A stretch of 64,000 nt of DNA, from the NCBI GenBank assembly GCA_019359675.1, contig JAHHGX010000067.1, forward strand, positions 62,001-126,000, given 5' to 3'. The DNA comes from Calothrix sp. FI2-JRJ7 (GTDB taxonomy: Bacteria; Cyanobacteriota; Cyanobacteriia; Cyanobacteriales; Nostocaceae). Under the pieces are notes generated by a model. The model was not told the origin of the DNA. It made no database searches and was given only the letters and a program-made list of their open reading frames with translations. Below are positions 17,203 to 25,701 of this stretch, in pieces; position 1 is the first letter of the stretch, and every line of letters begins with the position of its first letter. The position numbers were made by a program, and so were the translations under genes.

Positions 17203-17502
17203 ATATTAGTTAATTTTATATTTGGGTTTTGATCCCCCTACGAAGGGGGATCAACTTGAACTTGTCGTGCAAGTTACGGTGCTATTTGAATAAATCTGAA
17301 TACCATAACTTGCACAACAAACAAGTAATCTGTCATACCTATTTTGGTAAATTTTTTTAACACGCTATCGATGACCGCAGAGACGTAGTAATATCCCTTC
17401 GGAAAAACCTCCGGTTTACACGTCTCTACAGAATTATCCATAGCACCTTATTTCGTCAAAAAGGTACAAGTTTTGCATCTTACCTTCGCCCGTCGATGCG
17501 GT
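17203..17502. repeat. 300-bp intergenic region with two hairpins
   Basis: A perfect hairpin GATCCCCCTA/CGAAGGGGGATC lies at 17231-17252, and a GCAGAGACGT...ACGTCTCTAC inverted repeat at 17377-17430. The latter belongs to a family also at 29660-29748, 48690-48717 and about 50080. The sequence contains no gene that I can see and separates the dnd island from lexA. Confidence 0.7.
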
Positions 17503-18111
17503 CTACTGAATTTCAGTGCGCCATACAGCTACAAGTGAACCTTGAACTTGAACGTTTGAAGCAGTTACTTCAATTGGGTCATATTTACGGTTTGCGGGTT
17601 GTAAAGTAACCATTTCTCCTTCGCGATAAAACCGCTTCAGAGTTGTGCCATGACCTTCAACGCGCGCAGCAACAATTGTGCCATTCTTCAAATAGTCAGG
17701 CTCTAGCACAGGACGTAAGAAGACTAAATCACCATCGGCGATTAAATCCTCAATCATGCTGTCACCCGTGACGCGCAACGCATAAGTTTGTAACGGCAAT
17801 GCTAAGTTCATAAAGTCAATATGCTCTACTGCATCGCTGTAAGGCTCAATCAAACCACCTGCGGCAATTGTTCCTAAAACTGGGATACCGTGTCTTGACG
17901 CACGCAATACCCTGATTGTACGAGCTTTACCCTCATTCCACTCGATGTAGCCCTTTGTGCGTAAATGCTCAAGACGACTTTGAATTGGCGCCGGCGATTT
18001 TAAGTTCATCGCTTGCATCATCTGTCTAATAGAGGGCGAATGCTGGTGCATACGGATATATTCCGTTAGCCATTCGTACAATTCTTTTTGCGCTTCCGTT
18101 AATCGTTCCAT
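17503..18111 (-). CDS. lexA: LexA repressor (S24 autopeptidase)
   Basis: Starting at MERLTEAQKELYEWL gives 202 residues, the normal LexA length; an upstream ATG at 18141 would add ten non-conserved residues. The N-terminal winged helix includes SPSIRQMMQAMNLKSPAPIQ. The C-terminal peptidase has the cleavage Ala-Gly (TIAAGG, about 84-85), catalytic Ser118 in TGDSMI and Lys159 in TTLKRF. All elements for self-cleavage are present, unlike some cyanobacterial LexA proteins. In cyanobacteria LexA can control genes beyond the SOS set. A matching LexA box lies 40 bp upstream of the start, implying autoregulation. Minus strand, monocistronic in appearance. Confidence 0.93.
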   Translation of the reverse strand: MERLTEAQKELYEWLTEYIRMHQHSPSIRQMMQAMNLKSPAPIQSRLEHLRTKGYIEWNEGKARTIRVLRASRHGIPVLGTIAAGGLIEPYSDAVEHIDFMNLALPLQTYALRVTGDSMIEDLIADGDLVFLRPVLEPDYLKNGTIVAARVEGHGTTLKRFYREGEMVTLQPANRKYDPIEVTASNVQVQGSLVAVWRTEIQ

Positions 18112-18150
18112 ATAACCTAGATTTAAGGAGGTGAAATACAAATCTCCCTT

Positions 18151-18164
18151 AGAACATTAGTACT
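18151..18164. promoter_or_regulatory. LexA box upstream of lexA
   Basis: On the minus strand the site reads AGTACTAATGTTCT, fitting the published cyanobacterial consensus RGTACNNNDGTWCB at every fixed position. It lies 40 bp upstream of the lexA start chosen here. Confidence 0.75.
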
Positions 18165-18451
18165 ACAAAAATTACAAAAGCACCATACTTTTTGAATATT
18201 TGATCAAAAAATTTATATTCGTAAGAAGAATGATGGGGCGTAGGGAGATTCATAAATCCTATTAATAAGTAAGTATACTCGTTTTTTATCAGAAAAAACT
18301 TAAAGTAACAAAAATTTAGTAAACATGAACCTGGTAAGCATGAACTTGAACCAAATCGGCGCCTAGATTTGAAGTTACTTGATAAGATTTTAAGATTCAT
18401 TCTCATATACCTTACCTTTTTTTCGTAATTCCCTATTGAATGCCCTTATTT

Positions 18452-19372
18452 TTATTCTGCCCCTAAAATGCTAGCAAGCAAAGCTTTTTGAGCGTGCATA
18501 CGATTTTCAGCCTGTTCCCAGATTCGCGATTGTGAACCCTCCATTACAGCATCGGTAATTTCTTCATCGCGATGGGCTGGTAAGCAGTGTAAAACGATTG
18601 CGGTCGGGTCAGCAAGACTTAATAATTGCTCATTAATTTGGTAAGGTTGGAAAATTGGTAGTCTATCTGAGGCTTGCTCTTCTTGCCCCATGCTTGCCCA
18701 GACATCGGTGTAAAGTACATTTACTCCTTTTACCGCAACTTCGGGGTCATTAGTTAAAATAACTTCGGTTTTGTCCCGCGCAATTTGGCGGGCAGTTTCC
18801 ACTACACCAGCATTTGGCTCATACCCTTCGGGTGTGGCAATTCTCACATTCATACCCACCAGCGCACAACCTAACATTAATGAGTTGGCGACATTATTAC
18901 CATCTCCGACATAAGTCAAGGTTAGACCATGAAAACAGCCAAAAGATTCTTGTATCGTCATCAAATCAGCTAAAACTTGACAAGGATGTTCTAAATCAGT
19001 AAGCGCGTTGATAACGGGAATTTTGGCATAATTGGCGAAAGTTTCAAGTTCAAGTTGAGCAAAAGTGCGGATGGCTAAAATATCTAAATATCTATCCAAC
19101 ACTCGAGCTGTATCTTGTGTTGGTTCACCACGCCCCACCTGAGTGACATTTGGGTTTAAATCAATTACCTGTCCACCTAATTGATACATTGCCACTGTAA
19201 AACTCACCCTAGTTCGAGTCGAAGCTTTGGAAAATAAAAGTCCTAAAACTTTATTACACTGTGGCTTCACCTGTTTTAATTTCAACTGGGTTGCTAGTTT
19301 TAGCAGAGACTCAACTTCCTCACCAGTCAAATCAGCCAAACCTAATAAGTCTCTTCCAATCAACGCTGCCAT
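18452..19372 (-). CDS. argF: Ornithine carbamoyltransferase
   Basis: The 306-residue protein makes citrulline from ornithine and carbamoyl phosphate in arginine synthesis. The carbamoyl-phosphate loop STRTRVSF, the block HPCQVLADLMTI, and the ornithine-loop HCLPAHRDEEI are all present. DVWASMGQEEQ is the SMG loop that marks ornithine rather than aspartate carbamoyltransferases. Length is standard and the start MAALIGRDLLGL is the family's usual beginning. It is downstream of no other minus-strand gene within 380 bp, so probably has its own promoter. Confidence 0.95.
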   Translation of the reverse strand: MAALIGRDLLGLADLTGEEVESLLKLATQLKLKQVKPQCNKVLGLLFSKASTRTRVSFTVAMYQLGGQVIDLNPNVTQVGRGEPTQDTARVLDRYLDILAIRTFAQLELETFANYAKIPVINALTDLEHPCQVLADLMTIQESFGCFHGLTLTYVGDGNNVANSLMLGCALVGMNVRIATPEGYEPNAGVVETARQIARDKTEVILTNDPEVAVKGVNVLYTDVWASMGQEEQASDRLPIFQPYQINEQLLSLADPTAIVLHCLPAHRDEEITDAVMEGSQSRIWEQAENRMHAQKALLASILGAE

Positions 19373-19755
19373 GCTTTCTCTGCCAAGAAAAATAGTACTA
19401 TAATCATTTTCATACCCAGCAATGCAAACAGTGGCGCCACCGCAGCTTACTAGTGCTAGCTAGCCAGTTAAACATTTATCTAGATATTTCTTTGGTTTAA
19501 CCAAGATTTAGGTTAACTGTCAACAGTTGCATTGCTACCAGTGGACACATTGACCCTTTTACAGATAAACCACATTCGCAGAATTTTATAAATCATTCTT
19601 CAGACAGAGAAATTACATTATTCTTGTGAAATGGGTGTCCCTAGAGTCTCCAAAATCCTAAATACCAACCAAAATAAATTTTTTAACTTAGCTATTTACA
19701 AAAAAATCTACTATGCTATAATCAATTACTGTTGAGCAAAAAAGCAAAACACCTC
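19373..19755. other. Intergenic region between argF and tRNA-Thr
   Basis: Here lie the presumed promoters of argF (minus) and of the tRNA (plus). I see no gene and no clear repeat apart from one GGCGCC. Confidence 0.5.
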
Positions 19756-19827
19756 GCCGGCATAGCACAGTGGTAGTGCATCCGACTTGTAATCGGAAGG
19801 TCGTTGGTTCAAATCCTACTGCCGGCT
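19756..19827 (+). tRNA. tRNA-Thr (anticodon TGT)
   Basis: A 72-nt cloverleaf: acceptor GCCGGCA pairs with TGCCGGC (19820-19826), D arm with AGCACAGTGGTAGTGC, anticodon stem TCCGA/TCGGA around loop CTTGTAA, and T arm with GGTTCAAATCC. CCA is not encoded. Confidence 0.95.
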
Positions 19828-19833
19828 TACAAC

Positions 19834-19862
19834 TAAAAAGCCTTAAATTTAAGGGTTTTTAT
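19834..19862 (+). terminator. Rho-independent terminator after tRNA-Thr
   Basis: AAAAAGCCTTAAATTTAAGG and then GTTTTTATTTT form a stem (AGCCTTAAA/TTTAAGGGT) with a T-rich tail right after the tRNA. Confidence 0.75.
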
Positions 19863-19885
19863 TTTATTCACAATTATTAAGATTT

Positions 19886-19947
19886 GGTGCGTGACGCTAT
19901 AAGTTTTATAGCTACGTTGGAATTTTTTACAGCGTCACGCACCCTAC
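19886..19947. repeat. Dispersed hairpin repeat, GGTGCGTGACGCT family
   Basis: GGTGCGTGACGCT at the left and AGCGTCACGCACCCTAC at the right are inverted copies. Other members are at 31339-31402, 40146-40209, 40244-40310 and 60789-60853, with the same outer arms and different loops. Confidence 0.8.
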
Positions 19948-20048
19948 CTCTTCGTTGTGAAAATGGTTGTATACATCATTAGCATTCCACCAACAAGGAT
20001 AGTTACTGCTAGTCCGGCTGTTATTAAGTCGAGTGTACTTTCGTTCAT
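19944..20048 (-). CDS. Possible 34-residue single-span membrane peptide
   Basis: An ATG at 20046-20048 opens a 34-codon frame, MNESTLDLITAGLAVTILVG then GMLMMYTTIFTTKR, with one hydrophobic span (about 8-30) and a basic end. That layout is typical of small photosynthetic-membrane subunits, but I do not recognise the family. The stop codon lies in the edge of a dispersed repeat, and no ribosome-binding site is obvious, so it may be spurious. Confidence 0.35.
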   Translation of the reverse strand: MNESTLDLITAGLAVTILVGGMLMMYTTIFTTKR

Positions 20049-20089
20049 ATGGTTAGTTTTTAATGGTTAATTGAAGATGTTATGAGTTC

Positions 20090-21226
20090 CTAAAAATCAA
20101 CTCCGCGTTTGAGTTCTACACCTTGATTGGCGTAGTGTTTATGGCAGTATACTTCTGAGTGTACTGTGGCTAAGTCAAAATAGGCGGGTTGGTTTTGACA
20201 ACGACCTGTAATAATAACTTCAGTGTCGCGCGGTTTGCGAAGCAGTGCTTGAACTATTGGTTCGACTGGAAGTAATTCTAAATCGACTGTGGGGTTTAGT
20301 TCATCGAGAATGATGGTTTTATATAGCCCAGAAGCGATGGCTGTTTTGGCTATTTCCCAACCGCGTTCGGCTTCTACATAATCTAATTCCTGCCGTGAGT
20401 TACGCCATACAATTGCGTCGCGTCCGCAACGCTGATGGTCTACTACTTCTGGATACGATTGCTGCAATGCTGCTATTGCTGCGTCTTCGGTGTAACCACT
20501 GCCCCCTTTGAGCCATTGCATGATTAACACGCGCGTTGAACCAGGATGATTTATACCTCGTCCAATCGCTTGTAAGGCTTTACCCAAGGCACTTGTAGAT
20601 TTACCCTTCCCGGCGCCAGTATATATTTCTATACCATCTATTCCTTGTAATAGTGCTGATTCGTGATGATGGGGTTTCATCTCGGAATGTAAATCAGATA
20701 TATCTAATAGCTTTTGCGGCGCCGCACGTCCTGTAGCTATTATTTCTAAGTCGTGTGGTTTGGACTTAAGAACTCGAACGACTTCATCTACATCTAGCAA
20801 ACCTAAGTCAAGAACCGGATTTATTTCGTCGAGTACTACAACCGAATATAGTCCAGAAGCGATGGCGCCTTTGGCAACGTCCCAACCACGTGCTGCCTCT
20901 TGTCTGTCGAAACTGGTAACTTGTTCAGAACTAAAAAACTCTGCTCTACCAGTACGAACTTGGTCTATCAAATGCGGAAAACCACTTTGCAAAGCCGCTA
21001 TGGCGCCGTCTTCATCGTAGTCACGCTCAGGGCCCTTTAGAAACCGTAGCAGTAAAACACGATTGTAATTATTAGGAGTATTTATACCTAAACCAATCGA
21101 GCGTAAAACTACACCCAAAGCGGCTTGAGATTTACCCTTACCTAAACCATCATAAACATGAATTTGTCCTGTTACCCTTTGAGAAAGCACACTAGCTGTG
21201 CGAATACCAATGCCGTTTCTTGTCAT
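20090..21226 (-). CDS. Duplicated cob(I)yrinic acid a,c-diamide adenosyltransferase-like protein
   Basis: The 378 residues are two CobA/CobO/BtuR-type domains in tandem. Domain 1 has the P-loop YDGLGKGKSQAALG and VVLDEINPVLDLGL; domain 2 has YTGAGKGKSTSALG, VLIMQWLKGG and IILDELNPTVDLEL. Single-domain members transfer the adenosyl group of ATP to corrinoid cobalt. Tandem versions are known in cyanobacteria, and whether both halves are catalytic is uncertain: domain 1 has Gln where domain 2 has Ser/Thr after GKGKS. Its start lies 266 bp from fraC on the other strand. Confidence 0.85.
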   Translation of the reverse strand: MTRNGIGIRTASVLSQRVTGQIHVYDGLGKGKSQAALGVVLRSIGLGINTPNNYNRVLLLRFLKGPERDYDEDGAIAALQSGFPHLIDQVRTGRAEFFSSEQVTSFDRQEAARGWDVAKGAIASGLYSVVVLDEINPVLDLGLLDVDEVVRVLKSKPHDLEIIATGRAAPQKLLDISDLHSEMKPHHHESALLQGIDGIEIYTGAGKGKSTSALGKALQAIGRGINHPGSTRVLIMQWLKGGSGYTEDAAIAALQQSYPEVVDHQRCGRDAIVWRNSRQELDYVEAERGWEIAKTAIASGLYKTIILDELNPTVDLELLPVEPIVQALLRKPRDTEVIITGRCQNQPAYFDLATVHSEVYCHKHYANQGVELKRGVDF

Positions 21227-21492
21227 TTTACCCAGAGTTATTAGTTCGCAGTGTTATATGGTAGCGCGTTTCGACGTTCTTGCTTGTGTAATATTTTTTG
21301 TAGACACTCTCCCAACTAAATTACTTATTGCCAATAGTTTTAACTATGTGCCTTATACTATGTCTTGGTTAAATCGTATGGAAAGTTCTGTATCAAACAG
21401 TGTTAAACGGCGCATGAGAATGCGATAATTTCCCCCAACAGGTGTAAGACACGCTGTTACACTTTTACTCAAACACTACTATCAACACTCGT

Positions 21493-22053
21493 ATGCTAGA
21501 TTTTGTTGGTTTCCCGTTTTTTGATGTATCCCCTGTTTTCCCACTTGGTGCAATTCTGTTCAATTTTCTATTTTTTACGCTTGCGATACCGATTGAAGCG
21601 TATATACTTACTAATAGACTCAAATTTGACAAACGCAGTAGTATATTTTACTCGATAGCGCTCAATCTATTTTCTGGTGCCATTGGCTGGTTTGTCTTTT
21701 TCTTGGTCGAGCCAATCTTACCGCCCGAAATCAGAGCAGAAATAGTTAGCTACTTTTTCTTTAACCGACCAGGTGGTAATACTAGTTTGTTAATTTTAAT
21801 GATGACAGCTTTCATCATTTTCTTCTCGACTTTTTTAGTCAAATTTTTCCTTCTTAAAATGGCATTGATGTCACTGCGCGAACCTGGACAAGTAAAACAA
21901 GAAGCCCAAATTATTGGTCGTAAAACTTCGCGGCGCCTAGGTCGAATGAAGCTGCAAAATACAAGCATACTCACAACTGTTCTGATCGGAAACTCGTTAA
22001 GTTATACTGCGATAACTATTATCATCTTATTAATCACTATACTTCAGAAGTAA
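21493..22053 (+). CDS. fraC: Filament integrity protein FraC
   Basis: The 186-residue protein has several membrane spans (about 15-38, 48-75, 95-122, 160-184) and a basic cytoplasmic stretch REPGQVKQEAQIIGRKTSRR. Size, topology and order (followed by FraD-like and ABC-2-like proteins) match the fraC-fraD-fraE operon of Anabaena. FraC localises to intercellular septa and is needed for long filaments and cell-cell molecular exchange. Recognition rests on topology and synteny more than on a single motif. First gene of the operon; fraD follows after 71 bp. Confidence 0.8.
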   Translation: MLDFVGFPFFDVSPVFPLGAILFNFLFFTLAIPIEAYILTNRLKFDKRSSIFYSIALNLFSGAIGWFVFFLVEPILPPEIRAEIVSYFFFNRPGGNTSLLILMMTAFIIFFSTFLVKFFLLKMALMSLREPGQVKQEAQIIGRKTSRRLGRMKLQNTSILTTVLIGNSLSYTAITIIILLITILQK

Positions 22054-22124
22054 TTGAGTTAAAATTATATCCTCCAAAACTGACTCACAAACTATTAACC
22101 ATCTATAAATGAGTAGAAAGTACT

Positions 22125-23210
22125 ATGCAAATAACAAAGGACTTATTCGGCTTACTCGGTATTTTTGAGAGCATTTACGAGCGAATAAAAAAGATATTGA
22201 TTCCACCTCGCGCTTATTCTTGGCAAACTTTGATTTATCTAAGTATATTTTCTTGGATAATGTCGTCGTTGGCTGGATACCCAATCAAAAACGTAATTGC
22301 ATTTTTTGGCTGGGCATTTTTAATCGCAGGTACATCATGGTATACAACCGACCAGCCTATACTAATCCCTGGTACCAATATGCCAATTGGTGCTGTAATC
22401 ACAGGATTTTTAGTTAGCGTTTTTGCTTTCGGTCATGAGGAAGATATAATCACAACAAGAACTATTGTATTGTGGCCTACCATTAGTGCGGTAATTACGG
22501 CAATTCCAGAATTCTTTGAAGGTAGTGGTATCGATTCTAAACGTCAAATACCCAAAGCTGAAGTACGCCAGAGAATTATTGTTTTAGTTGGCTGTTGTTT
22601 GATATTGAGCGCTTGGATACAACTTTATTTTACTGTTGACAAATGGGCAAGACAGTATCCAAGCTTATTATTTGACGATTTTAGTCGCAGTGTTTTTGTT
22701 ATTAAAACTGAAACGCGCAAACAAGTTCCTGAAAACGGCGCCAAAATCTTAAATAGAATACAGCCATTAGTTCAACAACAACTAGAAGCAACACCTTGGT
22801 CAAATGTTGAACGCTGGTTAATTGAAGCGCCAAATACCAAAAACTCTTTAGGCAGAGTAAATGCTTTAGGCAGACAAGTTATACAAGATTTAAGTCGTCA
22901 AAGCGGTAAAAAAGTTCGAGAAAATCAAGTAGAAAGCCTTGAAGAATTAAGATATTGGAATGTTGATGCGCGCGTAATTAATAGAAAAGGTGGTGGCTAT
23001 CGTTTAGATTTATTAGCCTCCTGGGATGGTCCAAGGTCTGCTAACAAGAGCTATTACCTACGCAAATCTTGTCAAATTGACCCCATCTCCAAACCCGCAG
23101 ATGCTTCAACAGTAAATATCAAAAAGCCAGGAGAAAGAATCACTGTTGCAGAAATTCAATGCGATCAGGCGCCTAAACCCGTCCCAGAAAGCCTTCCACC
23201 AAAGCAATAA
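22125..23210 (+). CDS. fraD: Filament integrity / septal junction protein FraD
   Basis: The 361 residues have about five N-terminal membrane spans (roughly 33-50, 54-72, 84-102, 112-130 and 150-170) and a long hydrophilic C-terminal domain from about 175 ending in a proline-rich tail (CDQAPKPVPESLPPKQ). This is the FraD plan; FraD is a septal-junction component of heterocystous cyanobacteria and is required for intercellular transfer and diazotrophic growth. The second gene of fraCDE. The start ATG at 22125 follows GAGTAGAAAGT, a weak ribosome-binding site. Confidence 0.82.
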   Translation: MQITKDLFGLLGIFESIYERIKKILIPPRAYSWQTLIYLSIFSWIMSSLAGYPIKNVIAFFGWAFLIAGTSWYTTDQPILIPGTNMPIGAVITGFLVSVFAFGHEEDIITTRTIVLWPTISAVITAIPEFFEGSGIDSKRQIPKAEVRQRIIVLVGCCLILSAWIQLYFTVDKWARQYPSLLFDDFSRSVFVIKTETRKQVPENGAKILNRIQPLVQQQLEATPWSNVERWLIEAPNTKNSLGRVNALGRQVIQDLSRQSGKKVRENQVESLEELRYWNVDARVINRKGGGYRLDLLASWDGPRSANKSYYLRKSCQIDPISKPADASTVNIKKPGERITVAEIQCDQAPKPVPESLPPKQ

Positions 23211-23367
23211 TCACTTCGGGCTTCATGGTAAGGGAAAACGGTTAAAGGATAATTATCAACTTTATAGTGGGCAGATACCCAATCAAGCGGGTATAAAGAA
23301 TTTGGTATACCCTTGGATAAACGATTTGTACCCTTTCCCCTTACCCTTACCCAATTATTCTTAACTT

Positions 23368-24147
23368 ATGAACTTTGGTAGAATTTTAGTACTATCGCAA
23401 AATGTATTTCGCGAAGTAGTGCGTGACCGCATACTGTATATTATTGGTTTCTACGCCTTGATTGTCGTTGCTTCAATGCGTCTATTGCCGGAATTTGCAG
23501 CTTCCACTGAAGACAAAATGCTTCCAGATTTTGCTTTAGCTTTTATGAGTGGGTTAGGTGTAATAGTGGCAATATTTATTGGCACAAGTTTAGTAAACAA
23601 GGAAATCGAAAAGCGCACGATTTTGATGGTGATAGCTAAACCCATTAGTCGCAGTGAGTTTATCGCTGGTAAATTTCTAGGATTAACAGCGGTGTTGACT
23701 GTGTTGGTATTGGCAATGACTGCTATAATGTTAGGCTGTTTACAAATTGCCAAAGTATCTTACTCGATACAAGCTATAACAATTGCGTTAATATTTTTAT
23801 TGTTACAGCTTTGTTTAATTGCTGCTGTTGCGATTACCTTGGGTGTTTTTACTAGTTCGCTATTAGCTACAGCTTTGACTTTTGGTATATATCTCATGGG
23901 TAGTATTACTCAAGACCTTTTCAAACTTGGTAATATCAGTCGTAACCCTGTAATTGAAAGAATAACGCAAGCTATATATTTGATATTGCCCGATTTATCG
24001 CGGTTAGATTTTAAAAACGAAGCTGTTTACGGTTTACAAGCTTTGCCATCATCTATGACATTGGTTGCCAATGCTGGTTACGGTGTATTTTATAGCGTTA
24101 TGCTATTGGGTTTAGCTATACTTTTAATCTCTAAGCGCGAATTTTAA
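23368..24147 (+). CDS. fraE: FraE, ABC-2-type permease for filament integrity
   Basis: The 259-residue integral membrane protein has six predicted spans and the ABC-2 permease pattern: an N-terminal amphipathic entry (QNVFREVVRDRILYIIGFYA), SLVNKEIEKRTILMVIAKPISRSEFIAGKF in the cytoplasmic loop, then hydrophobic segments to the end. As third gene after fraC and fraD it fits FraE, which Anabaena needs for filament cohesion and heterocyst maturation. The cognate ATPase is not encoded next to it, as is usual for fraE. The gap from fraD is 157 bp. Confidence 0.83.
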   Translation: MNFGRILVLSQNVFREVVRDRILYIIGFYALIVVASMRLLPEFAASTEDKMLPDFALAFMSGLGVIVAIFIGTSLVNKEIEKRTILMVIAKPISRSEFIAGKFLGLTAVLTVLVLAMTAIMLGCLQIAKVSYSIQAITIALIFLLLQLCLIAAVAITLGVFTSSLLATALTFGIYLMGSITQDLFKLGNISRNPVIERITQAIYLILPDLSRLDFKNEAVYGLQALPSSMTLVANAGYGVFYSVMLLGLAILLISKREF

Positions 24148-24188
24148 TTGGGGGTCAATGGCGCCCCCATTATTCGCTATTTTAATAT

Positions 24189-24887
24189 TTAATCAAAAAA
24201 CAATATATGTGGTTGGTCAATTGTCCCATCGGGCATAATTGTATCTGTTAACTTAGCATTATAGAAATTGGCACCGCTGATATTTGCTTCAAACAGATTT
24301 GCTTGAATCAAATTTGCCCAACTTAAATTGGCGTTTGTCAAATTAACCTGATTTAGGTTAGCTTCAACAAAATTGGCGCCGCATAACTTGGCATTACTAA
24401 GATTAGCTTTAATCAAGTTAGCTTCGATTAACGAAGCTTCCACTAGTTGAGCATCACGAAAGTCAGTCTTTCGTAAATCTGCACCACATAGCGAAGCTGC
24501 CCAACAATTAGCACGCTTTAGCTTTGCACGCCATAAAAAAGCACCACATAAATTAGCTCGCGATAAATCCGCGTCCATTAGATTAGCCTCACACAGACAA
24601 GCCTCATGTAAGTAAGCTTCCCTCAAATTAACCTTTACAAGGTTTGCACTGCTCAAATTTGTACCTGTAAGGATTGAACCACTCAGATTTGCACCGTTCA
24701 AATTCGCACCTACAAGATTAAATCCACTCATATCAATTCCAGATAAATCAATCCCAGCCAAATCACACCCACTTAAGTTCTTGTGCTGAAGGGATTTGTC
24801 CGTAGTTTGATTAAAGATTTTTCTCAGGAGCGATTTTTGTCTATCCAGTTGATTACTCATAATTTTCCTCGGACTCTTAGGGTGCAA
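24189..24887 (-). CDS. Pentapeptide-repeat protein
   Basis: The 232-residue cytosolic protein has about 35 A(D/N)LXX-type units from residue 35 on, for example SGANLNGANLSGSILTG and LIEANLIKANLSNAKL, forming a right-handed quadrilateral beta helix. There is no signal peptide. Several units have Cys in the fifth position (CGANF, CEANL), a minor oddity. Function of such free-standing repeats in cyanobacteria is generally unknown. It converges on fraE with a gap of 41 bp. Confidence 0.9.
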   Translation of the reverse strand: MHPKSPRKIMSNQLDRQKSLLRKIFNQTTDKSLQHKNLSGCDLAGIDLSGIDMSGFNLVGANLNGANLSGSILTGTNLSSANLVKVNLREAYLHEACLCEANLMDADLSRANLCGAFLWRAKLKRANCWAASLCGADLRKTDFRDAQLVEASLIEANLIKANLSNAKLCGANFVEANLNQVNLTNANLSWANLIQANLFEANISGANFYNAKLTDTIMPDGTIDQPHILFFD

Positions 24888-25701
24888 ATTTCTTTGTATT
24901 TTAGGTTACACTGACTAACCAGATCATTTAAGTAAAGAAAAACACAAAACATAAAAATATTTAGGAGAGCATTTGTAAACAAGTAGACAACACACTAAAC
25001 CTTAAATCGGAAATTAACTAGCTGAATATATACTTTATCCAAGTATAATTTTTTTGCTTGTAACAACAGTTATGTGTGTTCACAATTCATTGTGTCACAG
25101 AACCTTGACACAAGTCATAAATATTTGATATATGATTTTAGCCTCTAAATCTTTAGATTTTCTTTATAGTTTTAATCGGGTTTAACGTTACTTAAAATCC
25201 AAATATAAATACTCACCTCTTCACGAACAATAAAATTAATTAAATAATAACTTTGACACAAATTGTTAATACGAGTTAAGAAATCTATCTTTAGATAGGT
25301 TGAATCAAAATCAATTAAAAATTTTATAATACAAAATAACTACCATAACGAAAATATGTTTAAATAGGAATTCAAGTGTAAATGGTCACCTGAACCAACA
25401 AATCTATCTAAAGATAGGCTTATTATTGATTAAAAAATAATAGTACTAATAATCTATATTTGGAAGTATTTTGTTTTAATAGTTGCTCTGTCAAAATATT
25501 AAAAATATTAGATAAAAAACGCATAAATAGTCAAAAATATTAAATATTATTAGAAATATATTTTTATTTGAAATAAAATAATTGTCCCTTATAAACGTTC
25601 TAAGCACAATCGAAAAACCGAGAGAGTTGGTGCCAGAACGGCAAATGTCTTACCAATAAAGTAAGGTGGACATTGCCCACCTTACCTTGTACCCTGGATT
25701 A
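24888..25701. other. 814-bp AT-rich intergenic region with paired palindromes
   Basis: It lies upstream of the pentapeptide gene and downstream of the SOD gene. Two 14-bp palindromes, CTATCTTTAGATAG (25285-25298) and CTATCTAAAGATAG (25404-25417), are reverse complements of each other about 105 bp apart. A terminator-like hairpin sits at 25661-25685. I see no gene. Confidence 0.6.
25661..25685. terminator. Hairpin downstream of SOD gene
   Basis: GTAAGGTGGACATTGCCCAC followed by CTTAC forms a GTAAGGTGG/CCACCTTAC stem 17 bp after the SOD stop, on its downstream side. Confidence 0.6.

Noticed and set aside
18149-18406. 85-residue minus-strand frame upstream of lexA
   Set aside because: It contains the LexA box and the lexA promoter; composition is random-looking, with no family pattern.
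21198-21428. 76-residue plus-strand frame over the start of the adenosyltransferase gene
   Set aside because: It overlaps a well-supported gene on the other strand, and shows no recognisable motif.
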